Assembly: GCF_900113865.1 (NCBI RefSeq)
Contig: NZ_FOQY01000008.1
Coordinates: 1 to 64,000, forward strand
Direction: 5' to 3'
Source of the DNA: Streptosporangium canum
Lineage (GTDB): Bacteria > Actinomycetota > Actinomycetes > Streptosporangiales > Streptosporangiaceae
Length of the DNA: 64,000 nucleotides
Position numbers and translations under genes: made by a program
The notes under the pieces: generated by a model
The model's database searches: none
Told to the model about the DNA's origin: nothing
The model's input: the letters and a program-made list of their open reading frames with translations, nothing else
Part shown: one piece after another, positions 25,592-36,627 of the stretch
How positions within the stretch are numbered: position 1 is the first letter of the stretch
How the letters are laid out: each line of letters opens with the position of its first letter

Positions 25592-27541
25592 GTGAAGGCC
25601 GATAGGCTTTCTGGTGTGGCGAGATCTGTGGTTGGTCCGGCGAGTTTCCGGCCGAGTCCGGGGTCGATCCCCGAATCACCCGGCGTCTACCGGTTCAGAG
25701 GCGCCGAGGGCCGGGTCATCTACGTCGGCAAGGCCAAGAACCTGCGCCAGCGGCTGAACTCCTACTTCGCCGACTTCGCCGGGCTCCATCCGCGCACCCA
25801 GACCATGCTCACCACCGCCGTCGACGTCGACTGGACGGTCGTCGGCACCGAGGTCGAGGCGCTCCAGCTCGAATACTCCTGGATCAAGGAGTACGACCCC
25901 CGGTTCAACGTCAAATACCGCGACGACAAGTCCTACCCCTACCTCGCGGTCACCATGGGGGAGGAGTTCCCCCGGGTCCAGGTGTTGCGCGGCGCCAAGC
26001 GCAAGGGCACCCGTTACTTCGGGCCCTACTCCCATGCCTGGGCGATCAGGGAGACGGTCGACCTGCTGCTGCGGGTGTTCCCGATCAGGAGCTGCTCGGC
26101 GGGGGTGTTCCGGCGTGCCGGGCAGATCGGCCGGCCCTGCCTGCTGGGCTACATCGACAAGTGCTCGGCGCCCTGCGTCAGCAGGGTCACCGCCCAGGAG
26201 CACCGGACGCTGGCCGAGGACTTCTGCGACTTCATGGCGGGCAACACCGGCCGCTTCATGAAGCGGCTGGAGCGCGAGATGCGCCAGGCGGCCGCCGACC
26301 AGGAGTACGAAAGGGCCGCCCGGCTGCGCGACGACATCCAGGCGCTGCTGAGAGCCATGGAGAAGCAGGCCGTGGTGCTGGGGGAGGGCACCGACTGTGA
26401 CGTCGTCGCACTGGCGGAGGATCCGCTTGAGGCCGCGGTGCAGGTGTTCTACGTCCGAGGCGGGCGCATCCGGGGCCAGCGCGGATGGGTGGTCGACAAG
26501 GTCGAGGAGGCCGGGCCCGGCGAGCTGGTCGAGCAGTTCCTGCTGCAGATGTACGGCGACGCGACTCCCGAGGCGCTGCCCAGGGAGGTGCTGGTGCCCG
26601 TGCTCCCGCCCGACGCGGAGGCGGTCACCGAGCTGCTCAGCGAGCACCGCAAGGCCCGGGTGGAGATCCGCGTCCCGCAGCGGGGGGACAAGAAGTCGCT
26701 GATGGAGACCGTCTGGCGCAACGCCATGGAGTCCCTGAAGCAGCACAAGCTCAAGCGGGCCAGCGACCTGACCACCCGGAGCAAGGCGCTGCAGGAGGTC
26801 GCCGACGCGCTCGACCTGGACCAGGCGCCGCTGCGCGTCGAGTGCTACGACGTCTCCCACATCCAGGGCACCGACGTGGTGGCCTCCATGGTGGTGTTCG
26901 AGGACGGCCTGGCCCGCAAGAGCGAATACCGCAGGTTCTCCGTCCGCTCCACCGAGGGCGACGTCGCCTCGATCTACGAGGTGATCTCACGCCGGTTCAA
27001 GCGGTATCTGGAGGAGCGCTCGGCCACCGGAGAGCTCGACGCCGAAGCCGGCGCCGAACCGGGCATCGACCCGGAGACCGGCAGGCCGCGCAAGTTCGCC
27101 TACCCGCCCAACCTGGTCGTCGTGGACGGCGGCCCGGCCCAGGCGGCGGCCGCCCAGCGCGCGCTGGACGAGCTGGGCGTGGACGACGTGGCGGTCTGCG
27201 GCCTGGCCAAGCGGCTGGAGGAGGTCTGGCTTCCCGGCGAGGACCTGCCGGTAATCCTTCCCCGGTCGAGCGAGGCCCTTTACCTCCTGCAGCGCGTGCG
27301 CGACGAGGCCCATCGATTCGCCATCACCTACCATCGTTCGAAGCGGTCGAAGAGCGTCAAGGAAAGCGCCCTGGACGAGGTTCCCGGGCTCGGTCCGGCC
27401 CGCAGACAGGCCCTGATCAAGCATTTCGGATCGGTGAAGCGGTTACGGGAGGCGACCGCGGCCCAGATCTGCGAGATTCCCGGGATCGGCCCCGCTACGG
27501 CCGAGACGATCGTGTCGGCGTTGAAGGGGGAGAACCCATGA
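25592..27541 (+). CDS. uvrC: excinuclease ABC subunit C
   Basis: Protein of up to 649 residues that makes both incisions in nucleotide excision repair. It has the N-terminal GIY-YIG nuclease ([25 protein letters not shown]), the UvrBC interaction motif around [22 protein letters not shown], the RNase H-like 5' nuclease half ([29 protein letters not shown]) and C-terminal helix-hairpin-helix motifs ([28 protein letters not shown]). GTG 25592 has GGAGAAGAG upstream; GTG 25616 or 25628 would give a product closer to the usual N-terminus. It overlaps rapZ by four bases (ATGA). Confidence 0.95.
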   Translation: MKADRLSGVARSVVGPASFRPSPGSIPESPGVYRFRGAEGRVIYVGKAKNLRQRLNSYFADFAGLHPRTQTMLTTAVDVDWTVVGTEVEALQLEYSWIKEYDPRFNVKYRDDKSYPYLAVTMGEEFPRVQVLRGAKRKGTRYFGPYSHAWAIRETVDLLLRVFPIRSCSAGVFRRAGQIGRPCLLGYIDKCSAPCVSRVTAQEHRTLAEDFCDFMAGNTGRFMKRLEREMRQAAADQEYERAARLRDDIQALLRAMEKQAVVLGEGTDCDVVALAEDPLEAAVQVFYVRGGRIRGQRGWVVDKVEEAGPGELVEQFLLQMYGDATPEALPREVLVPVLPPDAEAVTELLSEHRKARVEIRVPQRGDKKSLMETVWRNAMESLKQHKLKRASDLTTRSKALQEVADALDLDQAPLRVECYDVSHIQGTDVVASMVVFEDGLARKSEYRRFSVRSTEGDVASIYEVISRRFKRYLEERSATGELDAEAGAEPGIDPETGRPRKFAYPPNLVVVDGGPAQAAAAQRALDELGVDDVAVCGLAKRLEEVWLPGEDLPVILPRSSEALYLLQRVRDEAHRFAITYHRSKRSKSVKESALDEVPGLGPARRQALIKHFGSVKRLREATAAQICEIPGIGPATAETIVSALKGENP

Positions 27542-28410
27542 ACGGAAAAGAGCCAGCGTTCGTCATCGTCACCGGCATGTCGGGGGCGGGACGGAGCACA
27601 GCGGCCAAGGCCCTGGAGGACCTTGGCTGGTTCGTCATCGACAACCTGCCACCCGGCCTGCTGTTCGCCATGGCGGAGGAGGCCGGAAGGGTCAAGCTGG
27701 CCGCCGACAAGGTGGCCGCGGTGGTCGACGTGCGCAGTCTGGCGTTCACCACCGACCTCAACGCCGCGATCGAGGAGCTGGACGGGCGCGGCGTCGCCGT
27801 GCGGGTGGTGTTCCTGGAGGCCAGTGACGAGGAGCTGGTCCGCAGGTTCGAGAACGTCCGCCGTCCGCACCCGCTCCAGGGGGAGGGCCGGCTGGTCGAC
27901 GGGATCGCCCGCGAGCGCGGCATCCTGCGCGAGGTCCGGGCGAACGCGGACCTGGTCATCGACACCTCCAACCTCAACGTCCACGAGCTCCGCGGCAAGA
28001 TCGTCGCCTTCTTCGGCGGCGAGGACCGGCCGGGCCTGCGGGTCAACGTGGTCTCCTTCGGCTACAAGTACGGCCTGCCCGTCGACGCCGACCTCGTCGT
28101 CGACTGCCGGTTCCTGCCCAATCCCCACTGGGTCCCGGAACTGCGCCCGATGAACGGGCTCGACGCCCCCGTACGGGACTACGTTCTCAACCAGCCGGGC
28201 GCGAAGGAGCTGCTGGACGCCTACGACGAGGTGGTCGGCATCATCGCGGCCGGTTACACCCGTGAGGGCAAGGGCTACGCCACGCTCGCCGTCGGCTGCA
28301 CCGGCGGCAAGCACCGCAGTGTCGCCATGGCCGAGCAGATCGGCGGCCGATTGCGTGACCGGGGAGGCATGGAGGTGCAGGTAAGCCATCGGGATGTGGG
28401 CCGGGAGTGA
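27538..28410 (+). CDS. rapZ: RapZ-family nucleotide-binding protein
   Basis: Protein of 290 residues. The P-loop is GMSGAGRS (residues 13-20), with Arg in the position often held by Lys, as in actinobacterial members. The C-terminal domain carries [26 protein letters not shown] and [14 protein letters not shown], hallmarks of the family (YvcJ/RapZ). In E. coli RapZ senses glucosamine-6-phosphate and adapts RNase E to small RNAs; the actinobacterial role is not settled. It starts inside the uvrC stop and overlaps yvcK by four bases, in the conserved uvrC-rapZ-yvcK-whiA operon. Confidence 0.95.
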   Translation: MNGKEPAFVIVTGMSGAGRSTAAKALEDLGWFVIDNLPPGLLFAMAEEAGRVKLAADKVAAVVDVRSLAFTTDLNAAIEELDGRGVAVRVVFLEASDEELVRRFENVRRPHPLQGEGRLVDGIARERGILREVRANADLVIDTSNLNVHELRGKIVAFFGGEDRPGLRVNVVSFGYKYGLPVDADLVVDCRFLPNPHWVPELRPMNGLDAPVRDYVLNQPGAKELLDAYDEVVGIIAAGYTREGKGYATLAVGCTGGKHRSVAMAEQIGGRLRDRGGMEVQVSHRDVGRE

Positions 28411-29342
28411 TCGAAGGTCTCAAGGTCGTCGCGCTGGGTGGAGGGCATGGGCTGTACGCGTCGCTGACGGCGCTGCGCAGGGTCACCTCCGAGCTGACGG
28501 CGGTGGTCACCGTGGCCGACGACGGGGGGTCGAGCGGCAGGCTCCGCCGCGAGCTCGGCGTGCTGCCCCCGGGGGACCTGCGGATGGCCCTGGCCGCGCT
28601 GTGCGGGGACGACGACTGGGGACGGACCTGGAGCGAGGTCGTCCAGCACCGGTTCCGGAGCGAGGGCGACCTGCACGGGCACGCGGTCGGCAACCTGCTG
28701 ATCGTGGCGCTGTGGGAGAGGCTCGGCGACACGGTCGCCGGTCTCGACTGGGTCGGCAGGCTCCTGGGCGCGCACGGACGGGTGCTGCCGATGTCCTCGG
28801 TGCCGCTCGACATCGCCGCGGAGGTGGAGCTGAACGGCGAGGTGAGCACCGTGCGCGGCCAGGTGGCCTGCGCGCTCACCCCCGGCCGGGTCCGGGCCAT
28901 CTCGCTGGTCCCCGAGGATCCGCCTGCCTGCCCCGAGGCGGTCCAGGCGGTCCTGGACGCCGACTGGGTGGTCTTCGGTCCCGGGTCGTGGTTCACCAGC
29001 GTGCTGCCCCACCTCAAGGTGCCCCAGCTGGCCGAGGCCCTGCACTCCACGGCGGCGCGCCGTCTGGTCGCGCTGAACCTCGCCCCGCAGCCGGGGGAGA
29101 CCGACGGCTTCTCCCCCCAGAAACATCTGGAGGTGCTGCGGCAGCACGCCCCCTCCTTGGAGGTCGACGTGGTGCTCGCCGACACCGGGGTGGCCGAGGA
29201 CGGGGAGGAGCTGGCGAAGGCCGCCGCCGAACTCGGCGGACGGCTCGTCCTGGCCGCCGTGGCCGACCAGGACGGCTCGCCGCGGCACGATGCGCAACGT
29301 CTTGCCTCCGTCCTGGACGAGATTTTCCGTGAGAAGCGTTGA
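28407..29342 (+). CDS. YvcK-family gluconeogenesis/morphology factor
   Basis: Protein of 311 residues of the CofD/YvcK (UPF0052) family: N-terminal VVALGGGHGLYASLTALR nucleotide-binding loop, VADDGGSSGRLRRELG, PPGDLRMALAAL, GHAVGNLLIVALWE and GPGSWFTSVLPHL. Homologues bind UDP-sugars (UDP-GlcNAc) and affect central carbon use and cell wall synthesis; CuvA in mycobacteria is the best-studied actinobacterial one. GTG 28407 overlaps the rapZ stop (GTGA). Confidence 0.93.
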   Translation: MIEGLKVVALGGGHGLYASLTALRRVTSELTAVVTVADDGGSSGRLRRELGVLPPGDLRMALAALCGDDDWGRTWSEVVQHRFRSEGDLHGHAVGNLLIVALWERLGDTVAGLDWVGRLLGAHGRVLPMSSVPLDIAAEVELNGEVSTVRGQVACALTPGRVRAISLVPEDPPACPEAVQAVLDADWVVFGPGSWFTSVLPHLKVPQLAEALHSTAARRLVALNLAPQPGETDGFSPQKHLEVLRQHAPSLEVDVVLADTGVAEDGEELAKAAAELGGRLVLAAVADQDGSPRHDAQRLASVLDEIFREKR

Positions 29343-29435
29343 TCCTGGTCAGCGGTGCTCAGGAGTGCGAGAAACTTCTGTGAGCCTGGTTTATCTCGGG
29401 CCGCATGAGGTCTGTATGGGGGAGGACGAACGCAC

Positions 29436-30416
29436 ATGGCGATGACAGGTGTGGTCAAGGACGAGCTGAGCCGGCTGCCGGTCCTGAAGCCTTGCTGCCG
29501 TAAGGCCGAGGTGTCGACGCTCCTGCGGTTCGCGAGCGGGCTGCACCTGGTGGGCGGACGGATCGTGATCGAGGCGGAGCTCGACACCAACGTCACGGCC
29601 AGGCGGCTCATCAAGGACATCGGCGAGGTGTTCGGTCACAAGGCGGAGGTGCTCGTCCTGGCCCCCGCGGGACTGCGCAAGGGCTCGCGCTACGTGGTGC
29701 GGGTCTACCGCGACGGGGAGGCCTTGGCCCGTCAGACCGGATTGATCGACAACCACGGCCGTCCGGTCCGCGGCCTGCCGCGCCAGGTCGTCGCGGGGGC
29801 GACCTGCGACGCCGAGGCCGCCTGGCGGGGGGCCTTCCTGGCGCACGGCTCGCTCACCGAGCCGGGCCGTTCCATGTCGCTGGAGGTCACCTGCCCGGGT
29901 CCGGAGGCGGCGCTCGCGCTGGTCGGGTCCGCCCGGCGGCTGAAGATCCACGCCAAGGCCCGTGAGGTCCGCGGCGTCGACCGGGTCGTGGTCCGCGACG
30001 GCGACGCGATCAGCGCGCTGCTGACCCGGCTGGGCGCCCACGACAGCGTGCTGGCCTGGGAGGAGCGGCGGATGCGCCGCGAGGTCCGGGCGACGGCCAA
30101 CCGCCTGGCCAACTTCGACGACGCCAACCTGCGCCGTTCGGCCCGAGCCGCGGTGGCCGCCGGGGCCCGGGTCCAGCGGGCCCTGGAGATTCTCGGCGAG
30201 GAGGCCCCCGAGCATCTGGTGATCGCCGGCCGCCTCCGGGTCGAGCACAAGCAGGCGTCCCTGGAGGAGCTCGGCCAGCTCGCCGACCCGCCGCTGACCA
30301 AGGACGCCATCGCCGGGCGCATCCGCCGCCTGCTCGCCATGGCCGACAAGCGCGCCCAGGACATCGGCATCCCCAACACCGAGGCGAACCTCACGGTGGA
30401 CATGCTGGCGCCTTAG
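29436..30416 (+). CDS. whiA: sporulation transcription regulator WhiA
   Basis: Protein of 326 residues. The N-terminal two thirds is the degenerate LAGLIDADG homing-endonuclease-like domain ([42 protein letters not shown]). The C-terminus is a DNA-binding helix-turn-helix ([38 protein letters not shown]). In Streptomyces WhiA acts with WhiB to start sporulation septation, but homologues occur in non-sporulating Gram-positives too. ATG 29436 has GGGGAGG upstream. It is preceded by a 93-base gap, so it may have its own promoter within the uvrC operon. Confidence 0.95.
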   Translation: MAMTGVVKDELSRLPVLKPCCRKAEVSTLLRFASGLHLVGGRIVIEAELDTNVTARRLIKDIGEVFGHKAEVLVLAPAGLRKGSRYVVRVYRDGEALARQTGLIDNHGRPVRGLPRQVVAGATCDAEAAWRGAFLAHGSLTEPGRSMSLEVTCPGPEAALALVGSARRLKIHAKAREVRGVDRVVVRDGDAISALLTRLGAHDSVLAWEERRMRREVRATANRLANFDDANLRRSARAAVAAGARVQRALEILGEEAPEHLVIAGRLRVEHKQASLEELGQLADPPLTKDAIAGRIRRLLAMADKRAQDIGIPNTEANLTVDMLAP

Positions 30417-30649
30417 GCGGGTGCACGACCGCCGGCGGAGCCCGCTCCCGCGTCTCCGGCCCCTCCTCACCCGGTCCGTGCGTCCTCGCGGGCCCGAGGC
30501 GTCTCCCGCGCCCCGCGCGGCGGCTCCCTCCTCGCCCGGCCCCCCGGCCCCCGGGCCCGGGGCGTCTCGCATGCGCGTCACGGGCGGCCTCCGTTCCGGT
30601 CCGGGGCCGCGCGTCCCTCCGGGCCCGGGCCGCCTCCGCGCCACGGGCG

Positions 30650-30680
30650 GGCCCGCCCCGTACGGCGCCCGGGGCGGGCC
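30650..30680 (+). terminator. GC hairpin downstream of whiA
   Basis: GGCCCGCCCC (30650-30659) pairs with GGGGCGGGCC (30671-30680) across an 11-base loop. It lies 230 bases after whiA in a very GC-rich spacer with no credible gene, so it may end whiA transcription. Confidence 0.45.
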
Positions 30681-30737
30681 GCTTCCGCGCCGGGAATTTG
30701 CCCGTGTCACAGCAGGTCCTGCGGGTGTTGCAGGCGT

Positions 30738-30763
30738 GTGGAGTGACGATTCGGGCACTCCAC
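30738..30763 (+). promoter_or_regulatory. 8-bp inverted repeat in gap upstream region
   Basis: GTGGAGTG (30738-30745) and CACTCCAC (30756-30763) are perfect inverted arms with a 10-base spacer, immediately followed by TTGAAG (30764-30769), a possible -35 box. Spacing of about two helical half-turns fits a dimeric regulator site. The regulator is unknown. Confidence 0.4.
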
Positions 30764-30794
30764 TTGAAGAGGGCGATACCTACTCATGGGTTAA

Positions 30795-31930
<1,136 letters not shown>

Positions 31931-31931
<1 letters not shown>

Positions 31932-33118
31932 TGAAGGATCTGTCTGAGTTCGACGTGAAGGGTCGGCGCGTCCTCGTCCGCGCCGACCTCAACGTCCCCC
32001 TCGACGGGGACGCCATCACCGACGACGGACGCATCCGGGCCTCGGTGCCGACGATCAGGGAGCTCGCCGACAAGGGCGCGCGCGTCGTCGTCTGCGCCCA
32101 CCTGGGGCGTCCGAAGGGCGAGCCGAACCCGCAGTACTCGCTGGCCCCCGTGGCCAAGCGGCTGGGCGAGCTGCTGGGCGCCGAGGTCGTCTTCGCGACC
32201 GACGTGGTCGGGGAGTCGGCCCAGGACGTCGTGAAGGCCCTCCAGGACGGCCAGGTGGCCCTGCTGGAGAACCTGCGGTTCGAGCCGGGCGAGGAGTCCA
32301 AGGACGACGCCCTGCGGGCGGCCTTCGCCGAGAAGCTGGCCGCCCTGGCCGAGGTCTACGTCGGCGACGGCTTCGGCGCCGTGCACCGCAAGCACGCCAG
32401 CGTCTACGACGTGCCGCTGCTGCTGCCGCACGCGGCGGGCAGGCTGGTCGTGGCCGAGGTCGAGGTGCTCAAGAAGCTGACCGACGACCTCGCCAGGCCG
32501 TACGCCGTGGTGCTGGGCGGCGCCAAGGTCTCCGACAAGCTCGGCGTGATCGGCAACCTGCTCACCAAGGTCGACAGGCTGCTCATCGGCGGCGGCATGG
32601 CATACACCTTCCTGGCCGCCCAGGGCTACGAGGTGGGCCAGTCGCTGCTGCAGAAGGACCAGCTCGACCAGGTGCGCGGCTTCCTCAACGAGGCGGCCAA
32701 GCGCGGTGTGGAGCTCGTCCTGCCGGTCGACGTGCTGGCGGCCACCGAGTTCGCCGAGGACGCCGAGTACGAGGTGGTCGACGCCACCGCGATCCCGGCC
32801 GACCGGCAGGGGCTCGACATCGGCCCGCGCAGCCGCGAGCTGTTCGCGAGCAAGCTGGCCGACGCCGGGACCGTGTTCTGGAACGGCCCGATGGGCGTCT
32901 TCGAATTCGAGGCGTTCTCCGGCGGAACCCGGGCCGTCGCCGAGGCGTTGGTCCAGTCGGAGGCCTTCACCGTCGTCGGCGGCGGTGACTCGGCCGCGGC
33001 CGTGCGCAAGCTCGGCCTCCCCGAGGACGGGTTCTCGCACATCTCCACCGGTGGCGGCGCCAGCCTCGAATACCTGGAAGGCAAGACCCTGCCCGGACTC
33101 GTCGCGCTGGAGGCATAG
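31931..33118 (+). CDS. pgk: phosphoglycerate kinase
   Basis: Protein of 395 residues, normal length. Motifs: [89 protein letters not shown] and [10 protein letters not shown] with the C-terminal [14 protein letters not shown]. Makes ATP from 1,3-bisphosphoglycerate. Its start overlaps the gap stop by one base, so the two are coupled. Confidence 0.97.
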
Positions 33119-33224
33119 GAGTGGACCGACGCAGTGAGCATCGCGCCGTCCGGACATGCCCGCGGCACGAGAGCACAGCAGGGACAGGCGATTCCGTCAG
33201 CACGCGAGGAGCGAGGAGCGACAG

Positions 33225-34010
33225 GTGACCACGGCGCGCAAACCGCTCATGGCCGGCAACTGGAAGATGAACCTCAACCATCTTGAGGCCATCGCCCACA
33301 CCCAGAAGCTGGCGTTCGCACTGAACGACAAGGACTTCGACAGGGTCGAGGTGGCGGTTCTGCCACCGTTCACCGATCTGCGCAGCGTGCAGACCCTGGT
33401 GGACGGGGACAAGCTGCGGATCGTGTACGGCGGGCAGGACCTGTCGCAGCATGACGGCGGCGCCTACACCGGCGACGTCTCCGGGGCGATGCTCGCCAAG
33501 CTCGGCTGCACCTTCGTCCTGGCCGGGCACTCCGAGCGCCGGCAGTACCACCACGAGGACGACGACCTGGTCAACGCCAAGGTGCAGGCGGCCTACCGGC
33601 ACTCGCTCACGCCGATCCTGTGCGTGGGGGAGGGCCTGCCGGTCCGTCAGGCCGGCGGCCAGGTGGCTCACAGCGTCTCGCAGCTCGACGGGGCGCTGCG
33701 CAAGGTCACCGCGGAGCAGGCCAAGTCCGTCGTGCTGGCCTATGAGCCGGTCTGGGCGATCGGCACCGGCGAGGTGGCCACTCCGGCCGACGCGCAGGAG
33801 GTCTGCTCGGCACTGCGTGTCCGACTCGCCGAGCTGTATGACGGCGAGGTGGCCGCCGCTGTCCGTATCCTTTACGGTGGCTCGGTCAAGTCTGACAACA
33901 TCGCCGGCATCATGGCCCAGCCCGATGTGGACGGCGCGCTGGTGGGTGGCGCCAGTCTGGATCCGGGCGAGTTCGTGAAGATCTGCCGCTTCGGCGAAAT
34001 GTCCGTCTGA
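33225..34010 (+). CDS. tpiA: triosephosphate isomerase
   Basis: Protein of 261 residues. Catalytic residues visible: Lys in AGNWKMN, His in LAGHSERRQ and Glu in [20 protein letters not shown], with phosphate loop [11 protein letters not shown] and [11 protein letters not shown] 33225 has GAGGAGCGACAG upstream; the in-frame extension from 33156 is not family-like. A 106-base gap separates it from pgk; it is still probably part of the gap-pgk-tpi operon. Confidence 0.97.
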   Translation: MTTARKPLMAGNWKMNLNHLEAIAHTQKLAFALNDKDFDRVEVAVLPPFTDLRSVQTLVDGDKLRIVYGGQDLSQHDGGAYTGDVSGAMLAKLGCTFVLAGHSERRQYHHEDDDLVNAKVQAAYRHSLTPILCVGEGLPVRQAGGQVAHSVSQLDGALRKVTAEQAKSVVLAYEPVWAIGTGEVATPADAQEVCSALRVRLAELYDGEVAAAVRILYGGSVKSDNIAGIMAQPDVDGALVGGASLDPGEFVKICRFGEMSV

Positions 34011-34022
34011 GTAGGCCGTTCG

Positions 34023-34054
34023 GAGGGTACGACTTGACAGCACGTCGTACCCTC
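34023..34054 (+). promoter_or_regulatory. 11-bp inverted repeat enclosing TTGACA, between tpiA and secG
   Basis: GAGGGTACGAC (34023-34033) and GTCGTACCCTC (34044-34054) are perfect inverted arms; the 10-base loop begins with TTGACA (34034-34039). The arms could be a tpiA terminator. Equally, TTGACA with TAGAGC 16 bases on (34056-34061) could be a secG promoter whose -35 box lies in an operator. The sequence cannot decide between them. Confidence 0.6.
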
Positions 34055-34143
34055 TTAGAGCAAGTTTGAATCGTCACGCCATAGGCGTCGTACAAGGGTC
34101 GCGCCCGGACGCGGGCCGCGCGTAAATAGGGAACAGGTCAACG

Positions 34144-34374
34144 GTGACAATCGGAATCTCCATCGCCCTCATTCTGGCGAGCATGCTGATGATCCTGCTT
34201 GTGCTGCTTCACAAGGGCAAGGGCGGTGGTCTGTCGGATCTGTTCGGTGGCGGTTTCTCGTCGTCGTTCGGAGGCTCCTCGGTCGTGGAGCGCAACCTTG
34301 ACCGGCTCACCATCATCACCGGTGTTGTCTGGTTCGTGTGCATCATCGCGCTGGGCCTGCTCCTTAAGCCCTGA
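34144..34374 (+). CDS. secG: preprotein translocase subunit SecG
   Basis: A 76-residue protein with two hydrophobic helices (ISIALILASMLMILLVLLHKG and LTIITGVVWFVCIIALGLLL) joined by a Gly/Ser/Phe-rich loop (GGGLSDLFGGGFSSSFGGSS), the typical SecG layout. It is an accessory subunit of the SecYEG channel. GTG start at 34144. The position between tpiA and rbpA is conserved in actinobacteria. Confidence 0.93.
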   Translation: MTIGISIALILASMLMILLVLLHKGKGGGLSDLFGGGFSSSFGGSSVVERNLDRLTIITGVVWFVCIIALGLLLKP

Positions 34375-34469
34375 CCCTTAAGCCCTGACCTGGCTTTTGC
34401 GAAGCGTGACAGTGGTTCAGCCCCCCGCATCCAACCGAGCGGCGGGGCCATCGAGCGAGGAGTTCATCC

Positions 34470-34817
34470 GTGGGTAGTGGCAACGCGATCCGTGGCAGCC
34501 GTGTCGGCGCGGGCCCGATGGGGGAGGCGGAGCGTGGCGAGGCGGCTCCCCGGGTAAGGGTCCCGTTCTGGTGCGCGAATATGCATGAGACGCGCCCCAG
34601 TTTCGCCAGCGACGCGGCCGTGCCGGAGTTCTGGGACTGCCCCCGGTGTGGTCTCCCCGCCGGTCAGGACGAGGCCAACCCGCCCGCGCCGCCGCGTAAC
34701 GAGCCTTACAAGACGCACCTCGCCTACGTGAAGGAGCGCCGCAGCGACAAGGACGGCGCCCAGATCCTGGCTGAGGCTCTGGAGCGCCTGCGCTCCTCCT
34801 CGCGCCCGATCTACTAG
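34470..34817 (+). CDS. rbpA: RNA polymerase-binding protein RbpA
   Basis: Protein of 115 residues. N-terminal GSGNAIRGSRVGAGPMGE tail, core with two Cys clusters (FWCANMHETRPSF and FWDCPRCGLPAG, a zinc site in streptomycete RbpA), basic linker and C-terminal sigma-interaction domain (PYKTHLAYVKERRSDKDGAQILAEAL). It binds RNA polymerase and the principal sigma factor and stabilises the open complex; found only in Actinobacteria. GTG 34470 has CGAGGAG upstream. Followed by a very strong terminator. Confidence 0.96.
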   Translation: MGSGNAIRGSRVGAGPMGEAERGEAAPRVRVPFWCANMHETRPSFASDAAVPEFWDCPRCGLPAGQDEANPPAPPRNEPYKTHLAYVKERRSDKDGAQILAEALERLRSSSRPIY

Positions 34818-34826
34818 GCACGGCCC

Positions 34827-34866
34827 GCCGGAGGCCCCCGTGGAACCCTCCACGGGGGCCTCCGGC
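34827..34866 (+). terminator. strong hairpin terminator after rbpA
   Basis: A perfect 18-bp stem (34827-34844 with 34849-34866, loop ACCC) starts 9 bases after the rbpA stop. It closes the conserved glycolysis/secG/rbpA block; sequence beyond it belongs to the accessory stretch. Confidence 0.9.
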
Positions 34867-35037
34867 ATGTTCCGGCGAGGCCGCCCCGGCGGTCCCTCCG
34901 TACCGGACCCGGCCGTGCCGGCGCGCACCCGGCACCCGTCCGCGGGAGGCCGCCTGCCCGCCAGGAATTGGATCTTCATCGGGAGTCCGGGTAGCGTGCG
35001 CGGGGCCGTCGAGCGCTTCGGCGCTGCCGAGACGCCC

Positions 35038-35163
35038 GGTGACATCCTCTCCTCCCCGAAGGGAGGGGATTTTTGCGGTCGCCCGTGAGGGTTCCTGCTT
35101 CACCGCCAGCCGCCCGCCAGGAGGGAGTCTCCTTTGAGGTCTTACACCGGCTCCATAGGCGTT
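35038..35163 (-). pseudogene. TnpB 3'-end remnant of an IS200/IS605-type element
   Basis: Read on the minus strand, ~40 codons resemble the tail of actinobacterial TnpB proteins: NAYGAGVRPQ, then LAVKQEPSRATAK, then IPSLRGGEDV. The end covers a small hairpin (CCTCCC/GGGAGG, 35051-35066, loop CGAA) typical of the right end. An in-frame TGA lies just upstream (35164-35166), and no RuvC or zinc-finger part of TnpB is present, so only a scar remains. The expected stop after GGEDV is also lost. The identification relies on remembered family patterns. Confidence 0.5.
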
Positions 35164-35273
35164 TCATCTCTCCGCCGGCCCGGCGGCGAGGGTATCGCCG
35201 ATCACGCGAGCGGCGGCTCGGTCATCGCCGCCGCCGGACACGTTACCGAATCGCGCGCCGCCGCGCCGCGTTT

Positions 35274-35297
35274 CCTCCCCCGCCCGAGGGCGGGGAT
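35274..35297. other. second IS-end-like hairpin upstream of the MurG-like gene
   Basis: CCCCGCC (35278-35284) pairs with GGCGGGG (35289-35295), loop CGAG, flanked by TTTCCT and ATATCC. It resembles the hairpin in the TnpB scar ~220 bases away and might be another element end. It also lies just 14 bases ahead of the next gene's ribosome site. The 34867-35318 gap holds these two items and nothing else recognised. Confidence 0.35.
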
Positions 35298-35318
35298 ATC
35301 CACGCTCAAGGAGATCTG

Positions 35319-36488
35319 ATGAACGCCGGAAACCATCGCCCCCTGCGCATGCTCGTCACGGGAGGGGGGACCGGCGGCCACACCTACCCCGCGCTGACCA
35401 CCGTCGCGGCCGTCCGCGAGCAGGCCGCCGCCCGCGGGCTCGATCTCGACGTGCTCTGGGTGGGTACGGCCACCGGTCTGGAGGCCCGCATCGCCGTCGA
35501 GCACGGCATCCCGTTCCGGGCGATCAAGGCGGGCAAGCTGCGGCGCTCGCCCAGCCCGCGCGAGCTGCTCACCAACCTCGCCGACATGTTCCGGATCCCG
35601 GTCGGGGTCATGCAGGCGTTCGGCGTCGCCGCCCGCTACCGCCCCGACGTGGTGCTGTCCACCGGAGGGTACGTGTGCGTGCCGCTGGGGGTCGCCTCCC
35701 GGATGCTCGGCCGCCCGCTCGTGATGCACGAGCAGATCACCGCGCTCGGCCTGGCCAACCGCATCCTGGCGCGGTTCGCCACCCGGATCGCGCTCACCCA
35801 CCCGTCGTCGATCGAGCACCTGCCCGCTTCGGCGCGGGAGCGGGCCGTGGTCACCGGCAACCCCGTCCGGCCCCACCTGCTGAACGGCAACGCCCCGTCC
35901 GGCCGGTGGCACTTCCGTCTCTCGCCCGAGCTGCCCCTCGTCTACGTGACCGGTGGCGCCCAGGGCAGCCGCCAGATCAACACCATGATCGAAGCGATCC
36001 TGCCCTCGCTGCTCACCCGCGCGCAGGTGCTCCACCAGTGCGGTCCCGACTGGATCGACCAGCTCACCCGGACCGCGGCGGGACTGCCCGGCGAGCTCGC
36101 GGGACGCTATCAGCCGGTGCCCTACGTCGGCGACGAGCTGGCCCACGTGCTCGCCGCCGCCGACATCGTGGTCTCCCGCAGCGGCGCGGGCACCCTCGCC
36201 GAGCTGACCGCCGTGGGCAAGCCGTCCGTCCTGATCCCCCTGATCCCCTCCGCGGGGGACGAGCAGCGTCAGAACGCCCGCTACCTGGTCGAGGCGGGAG
36301 CGGCCCGGGCGCTCCTCGAAAGCGGGCCCCAGGCCGGCCAGCTCCTCGAGGAGCTCGACATCCTGCTCGCCGACCCGCAGGCTCGCGTCACCATGGCCAA
36401 GGCCGCCCGGTCGCTCGGCCGCCTCGACGCCGCCGACGCCCTCGCCCGGGTGATCCTCCAGGAGGCGGACGCCGCCGGATCCAGCTGA
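35319..36488 (+). CDS. MurG-like GT28 glycosyltransferase
   Basis: Protein of 389 residues with GT-B fold. N-terminal glycine-rich loop LVTGGGTGGHTYPAL (MurG: GGxxGH), mid-protein VLSTGGYVCVPLGVASRM and MHEQITALGLANRIL, and C-terminal VTGGAQGSRQIN and SRSGAGTLAELTAVGKPSVLIP with the UDP-GlcNAc ribose Glu. MurG adds GlcNAc to lipid I to make lipid II. No other division/wall genes flank it, so it is probably an extra MurG-type enzyme rather than the dcw-cluster copy. ATG 35319 has AAGGAGAT upstream. Confidence 0.82.
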   Translation: MNAGNHRPLRMLVTGGGTGGHTYPALTTVAAVREQAAARGLDLDVLWVGTATGLEARIAVEHGIPFRAIKAGKLRRSPSPRELLTNLADMFRIPVGVMQAFGVAARYRPDVVLSTGGYVCVPLGVASRMLGRPLVMHEQITALGLANRILARFATRIALTHPSSIEHLPASARERAVVTGNPVRPHLLNGNAPSGRWHFRLSPELPLVYVTGGAQGSRQINTMIEAILPSLLTRAQVLHQCGPDWIDQLTRTAAGLPGELAGRYQPVPYVGDELAHVLAAADIVVSRSGAGTLAELTAVGKPSVLIPLIPSAGDEQRQNARYLVEAGAARALLESGPQAGQLLEELDILLADPQARVTMAKAARSLGRLDAADALARVILQEADAAGSS

Positions 36489-36627
36489 TCCGCCGTCCTC
36501 CGGCTGGACCGGCCCGCGTCCGCCGTACGGCGTGCGGTCGCGTCCGAGCCGGGGGACCGGGCCGGGGGCGGGCGGAGATCCGTACCGTGGCGGCCTCGGA
36601 GGCCGTGGGACACGACCGCGTCCGGTC

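Noticed and set aside
36489..36627. Palindrome CGCCGTACGGCG as a terminator between the MurG-like and response regulator genes.
   Set aside because: The stem is only 5 bp once a loop is allowed; too weak to call.
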